A DNA stretch of 64,000 bases from Verrucomicrobia subdivision 3 bacterium UBA693 (GCA_002298785.1 DBMR01000110.1:10398-74397), one strand, 5' to 3'. Positions 1 to 8,672 are shown, counted from the first letter of the stretch. Program-made: numbers and translations. The notes: generated from the sequence alone by a model not told the origin.

Positions 1-47
1 CCCCAATAAATTGGGTGAATCCGACCACGCCGCGAGTGTAATTTTGC

Positions 48-76
48 TTGAGCGGATTTAATCAATATGACATAAT
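48..76 (+). promoter_or_regulatory. Candidate sigma-70 promoter for the isomerase-like gene
   Basis: TTGAGC at 48-53, a 17-base spacer and CATAAT at 71-76. The -10 matches the consensus at five of six positions and the -35 at four. It predicts a start near 83, about 40 bases before the ATG at 125. It is seen by eye only. Confidence 0.5.
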
Positions 77-124
77 GCATATCGTATTTGCAGGTAAACT
101 TATCGAAATCATCAAGGAAAATCC

Positions 125-1690
125 ATGAAGACGACCGGCTCCCTTTTCGGCTGCGCTGGATGCCCGATGAACCGACGTCATTTCCTGGCCCGAGGCGCGC
201 TGGCTGCGGGAGCGGTAAGCGCCGCCCTGTGGCCGGACTGGACCGACGCTGCCGAGTCGGTGGCGAAGCCCCGGATCCGGATCGTTTACTGCCTGCACGG
301 GGCGAAGCAGGACCGGCCCGACTGGCCGAACAAAGGCTTTGATTTTGAGCCGGTCATGGAGCGCGTCACGACGGCATTGAGGCGGCGCTGCAAAGGTTAC
401 GAATTTGTGCCGACCCTGGCTGCGGGCGAAGAGGATGCGAAAAGGATTCTGGCTGAGGATAAGGCACAAGCGGGGATCGACGGCTACCTGGTCTATCAAA
501 TGAACTGCTGGAACCGGGTGGTGCAAACTCTGGCTGGCGCCGGTAAACCGGTGATCTATGCTGACTTCCAGTTTGGAGGGAGCGGCGGTTTCCTGGTTTA
601 TAACGCTGCCTTTCTGCGGGCGAACGCGGGGAATGTGGCATTCGTGTCGTCCTCCGAAATGAGGGATTTGTTGGCGGCGGTTAAGTGCTTTGAATTAACA
701 AAACGTGGGGGGTCGCTGGCCGATTTCCAGGATGCCGTTGCGCATGCCCGAGCCAAGGCAACACCCACGGCCGTTAAAGTGAGCGCGAAATCCGATCCGC
801 TGAGGTGCCTGTCCGCGACCGAGTGCCAAAAGCGCATGAAAGAATCCCGGATCCTGGCGATTCGCGGGCAGGAGTCAGGGCCGGCTGAAGAAATCGCGGG
901 AGTGAAGGTGCAGTTGGTGCCTTTCTCCGAGCTCAACGCGGCCTGGCAGGCTGCGGATAAGGATGAAGCGCGCGGCGTGGCGGAAGTCTGGACGAAGTCG
1001 GCCCGCAAAGTCGTCGGGGTATCGCGAGAAACCCTGGAGAGTTCAGCCGCGATGTATCTGGCACAAAAGGCCTTGCTAAAGCGCTACGGTGCCAGCGGCA
1101 TTACAGTTAATTGTCTGGGTGGCTTTTACGGCGGCCATATTCATGCCTACCCGTGCTTGGGTTTCCATCAATTGAATAACGAGGGCTTGATCGGCGGATG
1201 TGAGTGCGACGTGCGCTCGGCGGCCACGATGGTCATCGGGACACTGCTGACGCAGGGGCGGCCCGGCTACATCTCCGATCCGGTGATTGATACCTCGAAA
1301 CGGCAGATTATTTATGCGCATTGCGTGGCGCCGAACAAAGCCTTCGGACCCAACGGAATGGTCAACCCCTTTGAGATCTTAACTCATTCGGAAGACCGGC
1401 AGGGGGCCTCGGTGCGTTCGCTATTGCCCACGGGTTATATGACCACCAGCCTGGAGTTCGACCAGGGGCGCAGAGAGATCCTCTTCCACCGGGCTCTCGC
1501 TGTCGCCAATGACGCGGATGACCGTGCCTGTCGGACGAAACTCTGCGGGGAGCCGGTGGGGGATATCGAAAAGCTGTTCCGGATGTGGGATCTGTGGGGT
1601 TGGCACCGGGTGACGTTCTATGGCGATCTAAAGGAGCCTATTTATGGCTTGGCCGACACCCTGGGGTGGAAGGTAGTAGAGGAAGCCTGA
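125..1690 (+). CDS. Tat-exported fucose-isomerase-like protein
   Basis: A 521-residue protein. The start at 125 is preceded by AAGGAAA at good spacing; an internal ATG at 167 would begin at the twin-arginine segment (Arg-Arg-His-Phe-Leu, residues 17-21) that leads into an Ala-rich hydrophobic stretch, so export by Tat is likely. The C-terminal half (about residues 325-500) reads like the L-fucose/arabinose isomerase fold: a glycine-rich stretch followed by 'GGCECDVRSAATMVIG' and 'ISDPVIDTSKRQIIYAHCV'. Proteins of this type near sugar-catabolism genes in Verrucomicrobiota are usually annotated sugar isomerase or hypothetical. A periplasmic location is unusual for an isomerase, so the catalytic role is uncertain. 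It stands alone ahead of a long intergenic region. Confidence 0.7.
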   Translation: MKTTGSLFGCAGCPMNRRHFLARGALAAGAVSAALWPDWTDAAESVAKPRIRIVYCLHGAKQDRPDWPNKGFDFEPVMERVTTALRRRCKGYEFVPTLAAGEEDAKRILAEDKAQAGIDGYLVYQMNCWNRVVQTLAGAGKPVIYADFQFGGSGGFLVYNAAFLRANAGNVAFVSSSEMRDLLAAVKCFELTKRGGSLADFQDAVAHARAKATPTAVKVSAKSDPLRCLSATECQKRMKESRILAIRGQESGPAEEIAGVKVQLVPFSELNAAWQAADKDEARGVAEVWTKSARKVVGVSRETLESSAAMYLAQKALLKRYGASGITVNCLGGFYGGHIHAYPCLGFHQLNNEGLIGGCECDVRSAATMVIGTLLTQGRPGYISDPVIDTSKRQIIYAHCVAPNKAFGPNGMVNPFEILTHSEDRQGASVRSLLPTGYMTTSLEFDQGRREILFHRALAVANDADDRACRTKLCGEPVGDIEKLFRMWDLWGWHRVTFYGDLKEPIYGLADTLGWKVVEEA

Positions 1691-1854
1691 CCGGTCCGGG
1701 CGTTTAAGTGCTTCACATCACGCTGTCAGAAGGCCTCCAAAGTTCTGGGCCACACGGTAATTCTTTTGAGGTGAATTGGTCAGAAGAATTGCTAATAATT
1801 ATGTGCGTAAATCAACCCTGGCGGCATTCGGAGCCGTAACCACTTCAGTTTGTT

Positions 1855-1905
1855 GGACAGTGTGTCTTTTGGACAGTGTGTCCTTTAATGGGACACGCGG
1901 GACAC
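1855..1905 (+). promoter_or_regulatory. Tandem TGTC/GACA array (possible activator binding sites)
   Basis: GGACAGTGTGTC occurs at 1855-1866 and again at 1871-1882, a 16-base period. The second copy extends to a perfect GGACA-GTG-TGTCC palindrome. Inverted GACAC elements follow at 1892-1896 and 1901-1905. The array lies about 90-140 bases upstream of the start predicted from the -24/-12 element at 1968-1983. Known biology: PilR of Pseudomonas aeruginosa binds tandem (C/G)TGTC elements upstream of the sigma-54 pilA promoter. Binding here is inference. The right part (1878-1896) could also fold as a GTGTCC/GGACAC hairpin. Confidence 0.5.
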
Positions 1906-1967
1906 TCTTTCCTGCGGTATGTTGCTTAAAAACAGTGACTTTTGACTAGTGGCAGGGGTGTAGGTGG

Positions 1968-1986
1968 TTGGCTTCAAAGTTGCTTT
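1968..1986 (+). promoter_or_regulatory. Sigma-54-type -24/-12 promoter of the pilin operon
   Basis: TTGGC at 1968-1972, seven bases, then TTGC at 1980-1983 followed by TTT. The GG-to-GC spacing of ten bases and the TTGGC/TTGCT cores match the RpoN consensus; the AC after TGGC is replaced by TT. The predicted start is near 1995, immediately before the ATG at 1998. Confidence 0.55.
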
Positions 1987-1997
1987 AGCGCCCTTGC

Positions 1998-2462
1998 ATG
2001 AGAATTGAAGTTGGAGGAAAAGCGCTGCAAGCGACCACAATGGTTGAGGTTCTGATGTCCATGGCCATCTCTGCAGTGATTCTGACGGCGTCGTTTCATT
2101 GTTTCGGGTATGGTTTCACGCTGACCCAACTGTTGCGAGAGAACCAGCGGGCCACCCAGATCATCATGGAAAAGGTGGAAATCCTGCGCCTATACAACTG
2201 GGACCAGGTCAACACAGCGGGGTTCATCCCAACTGAGTTTACAGACGTGTATGACCCCCAAGCAGTGGATGGTCAGGGAATCACCTATCAAGGAAAGCTA
2301 CAACTTCTCGATTTTCCGACGAGCGCCAACACTCCGGCCTACCGGACCAATCTGAAACAACTCGTGATTACGCTCAATTGGACGACCGCAGGGAAGATTG
2401 GGCACACCCGGAAACTGGCTACAGTAATCGCCAAGAATGGGGAGCAAAACTATGTTTATTAA
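1998..2462 (+). CDS. Type IV pilin-like protein 1 (PilV/GspI-like)
   Basis: 154 residues. A short basic leader is followed by 'TTMVEVLMSMAISAVILTA', a class III prepilin signal: the conserved Glu at position +5, then a hydrophobic helix. The residue before the predicted cleavage site is Ala rather than the usual Gly, which is tolerated but uncommon. A PilV/GspI-like minor pilin is the best guess from its place as first of three pilin-like genes. The ATG at 1998 gives a normal-length leader. A GGAGG at 2013-2017 points to an in-frame CTG at 2025, which would leave a leader too short for prepilin peptidase, so 1998 is preferred. The gene overlaps the next one. Confidence 0.72.
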   Translation: MRIEVGGKALQATTMVEVLMSMAISAVILTASFHCFGYGFTLTQLLRENQRATQIIMEKVEILRLYNWDQVNTAGFIPTEFTDVYDPQAVDGQGITYQGKLQLLDFPTSANTPAYRTNLKQLVITLNWTTAGKIGHTRKLATVIAKNGEQNYVY

Positions 2463-3024
2463 AAGCACACCTGTCCGTCGCAGAGGCTGGTCGATCATGG
2501 AAACCATGGTTGCGGTCGGCATAATGGGCATTTTTACCTTGGCGTTTGGAAGCACATATGTGTTTTCCATCCGCACCTATGCCGCATTGAGCAACTACTC
2601 TGCGCTGGACAAAGCGAATCGCCAGGCAATGGATAAGTTGACACGGGAAATCCGCCAGGCAGTGCTGGTGAACAACTTTACCACGAATCCTCCAACCCTC
2701 AGCTTGGTCAACGGGGACGGGTTGACCGTGGTCTACTCGTTCAATCCGCGCACGCGGCAGATGGTTCGAGATGCCAGTGATGGCAGTCACCAGGTGCTCC
2801 TGACCAACTGTACTCTATTGAATTTTGATTTGCGCCAGCGCAATCCCAGTAACGGTGTGTGGGGCATCTTTCCCCCCGCCGTTAACCAGTGGCAACAAAC
2901 CGTCAAAGCTGTGCAATTGAGTTGGAAGACCTCCATGAACATCAGCCCGACAGCGAACGTGACGAGCGAAAACATCCAGACCGCTCGCATCGTAATTCGC
3001 AAGCAACGCCAAAACAACCTATGA
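2452..3024 (+). CDS. Type IV pilin-like protein 2 (PilW/GspJ-like)
   Basis: 190 residues from the ATG at 2452, chosen because GGGGAGC sits about seven bases upstream; an ATG at 2437 in the same frame lacks this. The leader is basic (Pro-Val-Arg-Arg-Arg-Gly) and cut after Gly before 'WSIMETMVAVGIMG', with Glu at +5. The helix is followed by a long globular region with the 'MDKLTREIRQAV' type segment common in PilW/GspJ-like minor pilins. It starts inside the end of the preceding pilin gene and shares ATGA with the following one, so the three are co-transcribed and probably translationally coupled. Confidence 0.78.
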   Translation: MFIKSTPVRRRGWSIMETMVAVGIMGIFTLAFGSTYVFSIRTYAALSNYSALDKANRQAMDKLTREIRQAVLVNNFTTNPPTLSLVNGDGLTVVYSFNPRTRQMVRDASDGSHQVLLTNCTLLNFDLRQRNPSNGVWGIFPPAVNQWQQTVKAVQLSWKTSMNISPTANVTSENIQTARIVIRKQRQNNL

Positions 3025-4781
3025 AGCCCGGAATCTCACGCAAAACATTCAACGAAGGCAGCGGTTTTTTGACCGTACTGATCATCTGCACCTTGGTAAG
3101 CATTGGCATGGCTGCCTATCTTTCCACGATCCGACAACAAACGATGCTGAGCGCCCGCTCCCAAACCTGGAATGTGGCCATGGCGATTGTCGAGGCCGGG
3201 ATTGAGGAGGGCCTGGAACACCTGAACAATAACTACACCAATCTGGCTTCCCAGGGGTGGACCGCGTCCGGAACCAGCTATTCACGGGGCCAGACCCTGG
3301 CCGACGGCAACAGTTACGTCGTGACCATCGACAATTCGGACGCATTTACACCGTCGATTACCGCCAAGGCCTTTGTAAACAGTTCCGTGATCGCGCGCAA
3401 TCGGCTGGAATGTGGCTTTTTTGCCGCAGGGAATCTCACCCTGGGCAATGAGACGGTGGCACGTGCGGTGCGGGTAAAGTGCAGCAAAGGGCGGGGCTTC
3501 ACAGCGGCGGCGGTCTGCAAGCATAATATTGACCTTAATGGAAATGGCGTGCTCAGCGATAGCTACGATTCAGGCGATCCCAACAAGAGTACGAACGGCC
3601 GTTATGACGCCGCGAAATATACGGGCGACTTTGGTGACATTGCCACTAATGGTGGGATACAGGATTCCGTGGGTGTGCAGAACGCAAACATCTATGGGAA
3701 ACTTTCCACAGGGCCAGGTTGCCCAGTATCGATCGGACCTAATGGTGGCGTCGGTACGCATGCCTGGCAGGCTACTCACAGTGGAATTCAGCCCACTTAC
3801 CTGAGCCAAGACGCGAACTTTACCTTTCCTGATACGACGATGCCCAGTGTCAGCGGCTTGTTCGCTCCACCCAGTGGTGATGTGTTAGTAGCGAAATACA
3901 CGTTTAGCACGAACGCAGTGACCACCGCCAGTTTTCCCAATCCGCAACCGACCGGTGGCGTTGCTACCAACAGCACCTATGTCAGTGTCAATACCTGCCC
4001 CAGCCCAGCGCCTGCCGGGCTCACCGTCAGTACTGTTACCGTCCTGACCAACACCCTGCCAACACCACTGCCGGCGGATCTAATCACAAATTATTCGACT
4101 TCGGTGGTGAAAAGTTCCGTCTATCCGACTCAGGGGAGCTACATCGGCGGTGTCACTACGAATAGTGGAACCAAGAAGTACACTTACAATCACATCGATT
4201 CGCAGAGCTACTCGTACACCTTGAAATCATACACCTACCCGAGTTACACCTACACCTACTCGGCAACGGGTACTAACGTGAGTTACACCACCAATCATTT
4301 TGATCATATTTTGGCCGCCAACGGCACGAACTACGCCATGTCACTATCGGGCAAGACTTACGTCGCAGGTCCGAATGCCTGCTTGATTTTGCCCAACGGC
4401 TTGTCCGGGGCGGAGGATTTCACAATTGCCCAAGGTGCCAGTGTGCTGATCTACGCCGGCGGGACGTCGATCACGGTGAGTGGCAATCAGGTGCTTAATC
4501 CCAATGGGTTCGCTGGAAGTTTCATCGTCTACGCCGCTCCCTCAGTGACCTCCTTCACTTTGAACGGCAATGGTGAGTTTACCGGTGTTGTAGTGGCGCC
4601 GAATGCCGACCTGAAACTGAACGGCGGTGGTAACAGCGACCAGGACTTCTGTGGCAGTATGATGGTTAATTCCATCCGGCTCAATGGTCATTTCAAATTC
4701 CACTATGATGAAGCACTAAAGCGGACTCCGGGGAATGGCCGCTTCCTCATTGCCTCGTGGGACGAAATTAATCCTTACTGA
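3021..4781 (+). CDS. PilX-like pilus protein with DUF7305-type C-terminus
   Basis: 586 residues from the ATG at 3021, which overlaps the previous stop as ATGA; the same frame stays open upstream but that part is the antisense-phase shadow of the pilin gene. The N-terminus has a short basic leader, then 'GFLTVLIICTLVSIGMAAYLS', a membrane helix like PilX/GspK but without the typical Glu5. The middle (about residues 300-440) is rich in Ser, Thr, Tyr and Asn. The C-terminal 130 residues ('SVLIYAGGTSITVSG', 'FTGVVVAPNADLKLNGGG', 'DFCGSMMVNSIRLNGHFKFHYD') resemble the beta-helical DUF7305 domain found on PilX-like proteins. Likely a large tip or surface component of the pilus. Confidence 0.72.
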   Translation: MKPGISRKTFNEGSGFLTVLIICTLVSIGMAAYLSTIRQQTMLSARSQTWNVAMAIVEAGIEEGLEHLNNNYTNLASQGWTASGTSYSRGQTLADGNSYVVTIDNSDAFTPSITAKAFVNSSVIARNRLECGFFAAGNLTLGNETVARAVRVKCSKGRGFTAAAVCKHNIDLNGNGVLSDSYDSGDPNKSTNGRYDAAKYTGDFGDIATNGGIQDSVGVQNANIYGKLSTGPGCPVSIGPNGGVGTHAWQATHSGIQPTYLSQDANFTFPDTTMPSVSGLFAPPSGDVLVAKYTFSTNAVTTASFPNPQPTGGVATNSTYVSVNTCPSPAPAGLTVSTVTVLTNTLPTPLPADLITNYSTSVVKSSVYPTQGSYIGGVTTNSGTKKYTYNHIDSQSYSYTLKSYTYPSYTYTYSATGTNVSYTTNHFDHILAANGTNYAMSLSGKTYVAGPNACLILPNGLSGAEDFTIAQGASVLIYAGGTSITVSGNQVLNPNGFAGSFIVYAAPSVTSFTLNGNGEFTGVVVAPNADLKLNGGGNSDQDFCGSMMVNSIRLNGHFKFHYDEALKRTPGNGRFLIASWDEINPY

Positions 4782-4799
4782 GGAGAGTGTTGGGGGTTG

Positions 4800-4834
4800 A
4801 ACCGGGCCGTGGGTGATCCCACGGCCCGGTTTTT
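4800..4834 (+). terminator. Rho-independent terminator of the pilin operon
   Basis: A perfect 14-base-pair stem (4800-4813 with 4818-4831) around a TGAT loop, followed by a short T run. It sits 19 bases after the pilin operon stop. Confidence 0.9.
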
Positions 4835-4935
4835 AGTTTTGGTGGTGCATCCTAACCGATGCGGAGAGGATTCCAAACCCAGTTGAACATCTCAGGCGGA
4901 GCCTGGCCGTGCAGCCACGGAAGTCTGGCGTAGGT

Positions 4936-6351
4936 TTACCAAACGTAAGTCGCCACCGCACCTGGGTTCAGTATGCAGGTGGAGGTCTTTCCGGCTTGCT
5001 GCAATGAAAACGTCTGGGCTGAATTTGCTTCGTTAAGAACGATGGCGATTTTGTGCCCGTCCGGGGCCTTGAAGGCAACGTTCGGGAGTTTTTCCGGGGT
5101 GGTGGAGTTGATGCGAACGGAACCGGGCCATACAAATTTCGCGGCGTGGGCGATGATGTAGTAGGCTGGGTTGCGGACGACCTTGGAGCCATCGATGGTG
5201 ACCGCCCCCAGACATCGGGTGCAACCGCCACGGTCGGTGTGCGGCTCGTACTTCGAATTGGCGGCGAGATTCCACTCGAGCACGGTGCGGCACCAGTTTC
5301 TGGTCGCGCCAATGATCAGGTGTTTCATGTGCCAATTCAGGTCGCCCTTGAGATTTCCGGGGGCGCCGATCCATTGCTCGGTGAAATAGAGGTTCTTGTC
5401 GGGGTGAGCTTCGTGAACGGTTGAGAGCGCCTCAATCTTCCCGGCATAGAGGTGGAAGGCCGAGCCGTCGATAAAGGTTCGCGTCTCGGGGTCGTTCAGG
5501 ATGGAGATGGGGTAGTCCGGTCGATCCGCATTGTGATCGTAGATGATGATGCGGGTGTTGAGGTTTGCCGCCTTGATGGCCGGTCCCAGGTGTCGTTTTA
5601 TGAACTCCGCCTGCTGTTCTGCCGGCATGAACATGCTTGGGTTATTGCCGGGGTGCAGGGGCTCGTTTTGAACCGTGATCGCCTCCACGGGAATTCCCTC
5701 GGCGGCCATGCCCTGAAGGTACTTTACAAAATAGCGGGCGTAGGCGGCGTAACAATCCGATTTCAAGGAGCCGCCGCGAAAATCCTGGTTGGTTTTCATC
5801 CAAACCGGCGCAGACCAGGGCGAGCCCATTAGCTTGATCCGCGGATTGATGGCGAGAATCTCCTTCAAGATCGGGATGACGTCCTCGCGGTCTGGTCCGA
5901 ACGAAAATTTGTTGATGAGCGGATCGGATTGACCAGAAGGCAAATCATCGTAAGAGAAAGCACGCTCATTGAGGTCAGACGCTCCGATGCTCAGTCGGAG
6001 ATAGCTCACGCCGATGTTGGTCGAGTCGCTGGCGAAAAGTTCTCTCAGCAACGCTTGTCGGGCGTTGACACTCATTTTGATGAGGTGCGCGGCGCTACCG
6101 CCCGTGAGGGTGTAGCCGAAGCCGTCGATGGTCTGGAAAGACCTGGTGTCGTCTACGGTGATGGCCTGGTTGGTGGCGCCGTTGCCCGAGAATTCAAGGC
6201 CAGGCGTTTGCTTCTGAAAGAGCACCCCTTTATCAGGGTCGGTGAGCCAGCATTCGATCGGGGTAGCGGCGAGCGCGGGCCAGGGTTGCACAATCGAGAG
6301 TGTGAAGACCAAGACCAGGAACCGGCGTAGGCTTGAGAGTTGAAGTTTCAT
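4936..6351 (-). CDS. Secreted GH30 glycoside hydrolase
   Basis: 471 residues from the ATG at 6349-6351; the frame is open further upstream but the signal peptide (basic N-terminus, hydrophobic 'FLVLVFTLSIV', Ala-Leu-Ala-Ala cleavage region near 28) fixes the start. The protein matches glycoside hydrolase family 30 (glucosylceramidase, beta-1,6-glucanase and related): 'FQTIDGFGYTLTGGSAAHL' near residue 72, acid/base Glu230 in 'ITVQNEPLHPG', nucleophile Glu325 in 'LYFTEQWIGAPG', and a C-terminal beta-sandwich ending 'LNPGAVATYVW'. The substrate is probably a beta-glucan or glucosylceramide, which cannot be resolved by eye. It is convergent with the pilin operon and divergent from the GspF-like gene. 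Confidence 0.9.
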   Translation of the reverse strand: MKLQLSSLRRFLVLVFTLSIVQPWPALAATPIECWLTDPDKGVLFQKQTPGLEFSGNGATNQAITVDDTRSFQTIDGFGYTLTGGSAAHLIKMSVNARQALLRELFASDSTNIGVSYLRLSIGASDLNERAFSYDDLPSGQSDPLINKFSFGPDREDVIPILKEILAINPRIKLMGSPWSAPVWMKTNQDFRGGSLKSDCYAAYARYFVKYLQGMAAEGIPVEAITVQNEPLHPGNNPSMFMPAEQQAEFIKRHLGPAIKAANLNTRIIIYDHNADRPDYPISILNDPETRTFIDGSAFHLYAGKIEALSTVHEAHPDKNLYFTEQWIGAPGNLKGDLNWHMKHLIIGATRNWCRTVLEWNLAANSKYEPHTDRGGCTRCLGAVTIDGSKVVRNPAYYIIAHAAKFVWPGSVRINSTTPEKLPNVAFKAPDGHKIAIVLNEANSAQTFSLQQAGKTSTCILNPGAVATYVW

Positions 6352-6501
6352 ATTTGACCGGCCCCAGTCTGTACCATCGTGGACTGAAAGGCCATACTGA
6401 GCGACGGAGCTGGTGGGGTGGTCCGAGTCCCCCGAGGAGCTTGCATTCCGTGGCGGGGCAGGGCAAGGTGAGCCGGTAGTCCGACGGTACGGACTCACTT
6501 T

Positions 6502-7503
6502 ATGGCCCTGACGTTTACACCCGGACATTTCAACAGTCGCGCCGAGTTCTATCATCAACTCGCGCAGCTTACCGCCGCGGGTCTGGGTGTGATCACCGCG
6601 TTGGAGCGACTGCAAAAGCGGCCTCCGGCCCGTTCCTATCGCAAGCCGATCGCCGCGCTGCTGGGCCATCTGAATGCCGGCAACACCATCAGCGAATCCT
6701 TGCGGTTGCAGCAATGGCTGCCGGAGTTCGACGTGGCGTTGCTGGATGCCGGGGAGCGTAGTGGCCGCATCGATTCCAGCTTCATGGTTTTGGCGAGTTA
6801 CTACACCGAGCGAGCGCGCATGGCCCGGCAATTTATCGCCGATTTGGTTTACCCAGTGGTGCTGTTGCATTTTGCCATTTTTACTTTTCCCTTCGCGCAA
6901 TTTTTCCTGACCGGCAATGCGGTGGATTACCTGCGGCAAACGGTGGGCATCCTGGTGCCCTGCTACCTGGTGGTGGCGATCATGATTTTTCTGGGCCAAA
7001 GCAAGCACAGCACCTGGTGGCGGGGGGTGCTCGAACGGCTGCTGCATCCGATTCCGGTACTGGGCGCCGCGCGTCGTTATCTTGCCCTGGGCCGCCTGGC
7101 GGGATCATTGGAAGCGTTGATCAGCGCCGGTGTGAATATTTTCGAGTCCTGGGAGCTGGCGGCACTTGCCAGCGGTTCGCCCATTATCAATCGGGAGGTG
7201 CGCTCCTGGCGGCTGGCGCTGCAAAAGGGTTCCACGCCCTCGGAGTTGGTTGGAGCGACCAGTGTGTTTCCGGACCTCTTCGCCAGCCAATACGCCTCCG
7301 GCGAGATTAGCGGGAAACTGGACGAGTGCCTCAAGCGCTTGCACCGTTACTATTCGGAGGAAGGCGTACGGAAGATGCACGCGTTCGCCCAATGGACGCC
7401 CCGGCTGGTTTATGCCATTGTGGCCATCATGATCGCGATCCGAATCGTTGGATTTTGGATGGGTTACTTTCGTCAAATCGGTGATGTGCTGCAAAACACC
7501 TGA
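6502..7503 (+). CDS. Type II secretion / type IV pilus inner-membrane platform protein (GspF/PilC family)
   Basis: 333 residues, somewhat shorter than PilC (about 400) because the N-terminal extension is missing. Two T2SF domains are visible: residues about 10-130 ('FYHQLAQLTAAGLGVITALERL', 'GNTISESLRLQQWLPEF', 'LLDAGERSGRIDSSF') and about 195-315 ('RLAGSLEALISAGVNIFESWELAA', 'YASGEISGKLDECLKRLHRYY'), with membrane helices near 120-150, 150-175 and at the C-terminus. It is the inner-membrane platform on which the assembly ATPase acts. It is not next to pilB or pilT and shows no sigma-54-like element, unlike the other pilus units here. It may be co-transcribed with the following aminotransferase gene, 8 bases downstream. 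Confidence 0.85.
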   Translation: MALTFTPGHFNSRAEFYHQLAQLTAAGLGVITALERLQKRPPARSYRKPIAALLGHLNAGNTISESLRLQQWLPEFDVALLDAGERSGRIDSSFMVLASYYTERARMARQFIADLVYPVVLLHFAIFTFPFAQFFLTGNAVDYLRQTVGILVPCYLVVAIMIFLGQSKHSTWWRGVLERLLHPIPVLGAARRYLALGRLAGSLEALISAGVNIFESWELAALASGSPIINREVRSWRLALQKGSTPSELVGATSVFPDLFASQYASGEISGKLDECLKRLHRYYSEEGVRKMHAFAQWTPRLVYAIVAIMIAIRIVGFWMGYFRQIGDVLQNT

Positions 7504-7511
7504 GCTCTTTC

Positions 7512-8672
7512 ATGACAATTTCCGAAATCCTCAATGATGAAGCGTTGCGGCTGCGCGAATTTCCCGTGGCGCGCGAGTCGATCTTTTTGGCCCATGCCGG
7601 GGACTGTCCCTTGCCAAACTGCGTGGCCGAGAGCATTGGAGATTACGCCCGGAAATGCACGTTGGGCGACCAGGAGGCCCCGGTGTTTCCCGGGTTGCTG
7701 AATGAGACGAGGACAACGGCAGCGCGAGTGTTAGGCTGTCAGGCGGACGAAGTGGCGCTGGTCGGGCCGACCTCGTTATCCCTGAGCCTCGTGGCCAAGA
7801 GCCTGAAGCTCCGCCGTCACGACAATATCCTGATCTACTTCGACGATTACCCGTCGAATGTCTACCCATGGATGGCCTTGGCGGAGCAGGGGATTGAGGT
7901 GCGAATGATGAACACGCGCGGTTTGGGCCTGATCCGGCCACGCGATGTGATGGGGCAAGTGGACGAGAACACCCGGGTGGTGGCGTTGGCTTCCTGTCAT
8001 TTCATTAGTGGGTATCGGCTCGAGTTGGCGGCCATCGGATCCTATCTGCGCTCCCGTGGAATTCTATTTTGCGTTGATGGGATCCAGACTTTGGGGGCGT
8101 TTCCCACGACCGTGGAGCATGTCGACATGCTGGCGGCGGACGCCCACAAGTGGTTGCTTGGTCCGTGCGGGGCCGGGGTGCTTTATATTCGGCGTGAGCT
8201 ACAGGAGCGTCTGACTCCTCCTATATACGGCTGGCACAATATCAATTGTCCCGACTTCGTGGCCCAGGAGCACATCGAGTATCGATCCGGAGCCAGAAAA
8301 TTCGAGGCGGGCAGCCAAAACCTGATGGGGTTGGTCGGACTCCGCCGTTCGTTGGATTTAATTCTGGAGTTAGGGGTGGAGAACATAGCTGCGGAACTGT
8401 TGCGCAAGCGGGCGTTCCTGGTCGAGGGTTTGCAGAAGCTCGGTCTAACGGTGCTGAATGCGGAGGCGCCGGAGGCCAATGCCAGCGCGATCGTTTCCTG
8501 TCACCGTCCGGGCGCGGATATGCACGCGGTGCATGCCAGGTTAGCCGACGCGAACATTGTCACCTCCCTGCGCCGTGACCGTTCGGGCCAGCGGTATCTG
8601 CGCTTTTCACCTCACTTTTATAATACGGAGGCCGAACTGGCGAAGGTGTTATCAGTCTTGGGACAATCCTGA
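7512..8672 (+). CDS. Class V aminotransferase (cysteine-desulfurase/epimerase-like PLP enzyme)
   Basis: 386 residues. It has the class V aminotransferase layout: 'LVGPTSLSLSLVAKSL' early, an Asp-Gly-Ile-Gln PLP-ring segment ('FCVDGIQTLGAF') and the PLP lysine in 'DMLAADAHKWLLGPCGAGVLY'. The catalytic-cysteine loop of true SufS/IscS enzymes (a His-Cys-Ala loop near the C-terminus) is not seen; the matching stretch reads 'VTSLRRDRSGQRYLRFSPH'. That favours an isopenicillin-N-epimerase-like or kynureninase-like subgroup over sulfur mobilisation. Its stop overlaps the start of the DUF971 gene, so the two are translationally coupled. Confidence 0.82.
   Translation: MTISEILNDEALRLREFPVARESIFLAHAGDCPLPNCVAESIGDYARKCTLGDQEAPVFPGLLNETRTTAARVLGCQADEVALVGPTSLSLSLVAKSLKLRRHDNILIYFDDYPSNVYPWMALAEQGIEVRMMNTRGLGLIRPRDVMGQVDENTRVVALASCHFISGYRLELAAIGSYLRSRGILFCVDGIQTLGAFPTTVEHVDMLAADAHKWLLGPCGAGVLYIRRELQERLTPPIYGWHNINCPDFVAQEHIEYRSGARKFEAGSQNLMGLVGLRRSLDLILELGVENIAAELLRKRAFLVEGLQKLGLTVLNAEAPEANASAIVSCHRPGADMHAVHARLADANIVTSLRRDRSGQRYLRFSPHFYNTEAELAKVLSVLGQS

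Larger units (their letters stand above)
1691..1997 (+). promoter_or_regulatory. Intergenic regulatory region upstream of the pilin operon
   Basis: A 307-base non-coding gap. It holds two tandem palindromes of the form GGACA-GTG-TGTCC (1855-1867 with one mismatch, 1871-1883 perfect), two further GGGACAC half-sites (1890-1896, 1899-1905) and a -24/-12 element at 1968-1983. No convincing short gene was seen in it. Confidence 0.6.

Noticed and set aside
2889..3020. Upstream extension of the PilX-like frame
   Set aside because: The extra 44 residues are the wrong-phase reading of the preceding pilin gene; the ATGA overlap at 3021 gives a proper prepilin leader.
4191..4290. Short tandem repeats suggesting a CRISPR or DNA repeat array
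   Set aside because: The repetition comes from Tyr/Thr/Ser codons inside a coding region, with no regular repeat-spacer pattern.
6352..6501. Sigma-54-like element upstream of the GspF-like gene
   Set aside because: The best candidate (TGGC with GGCA) has wrong core bases and spacing.
6352..7047. Long upstream extension of the GH30 frame
   Set aside because: It is antisense to the GspF-like gene and lacks GH30 similarity; the signal peptide fixes the start at 6351.
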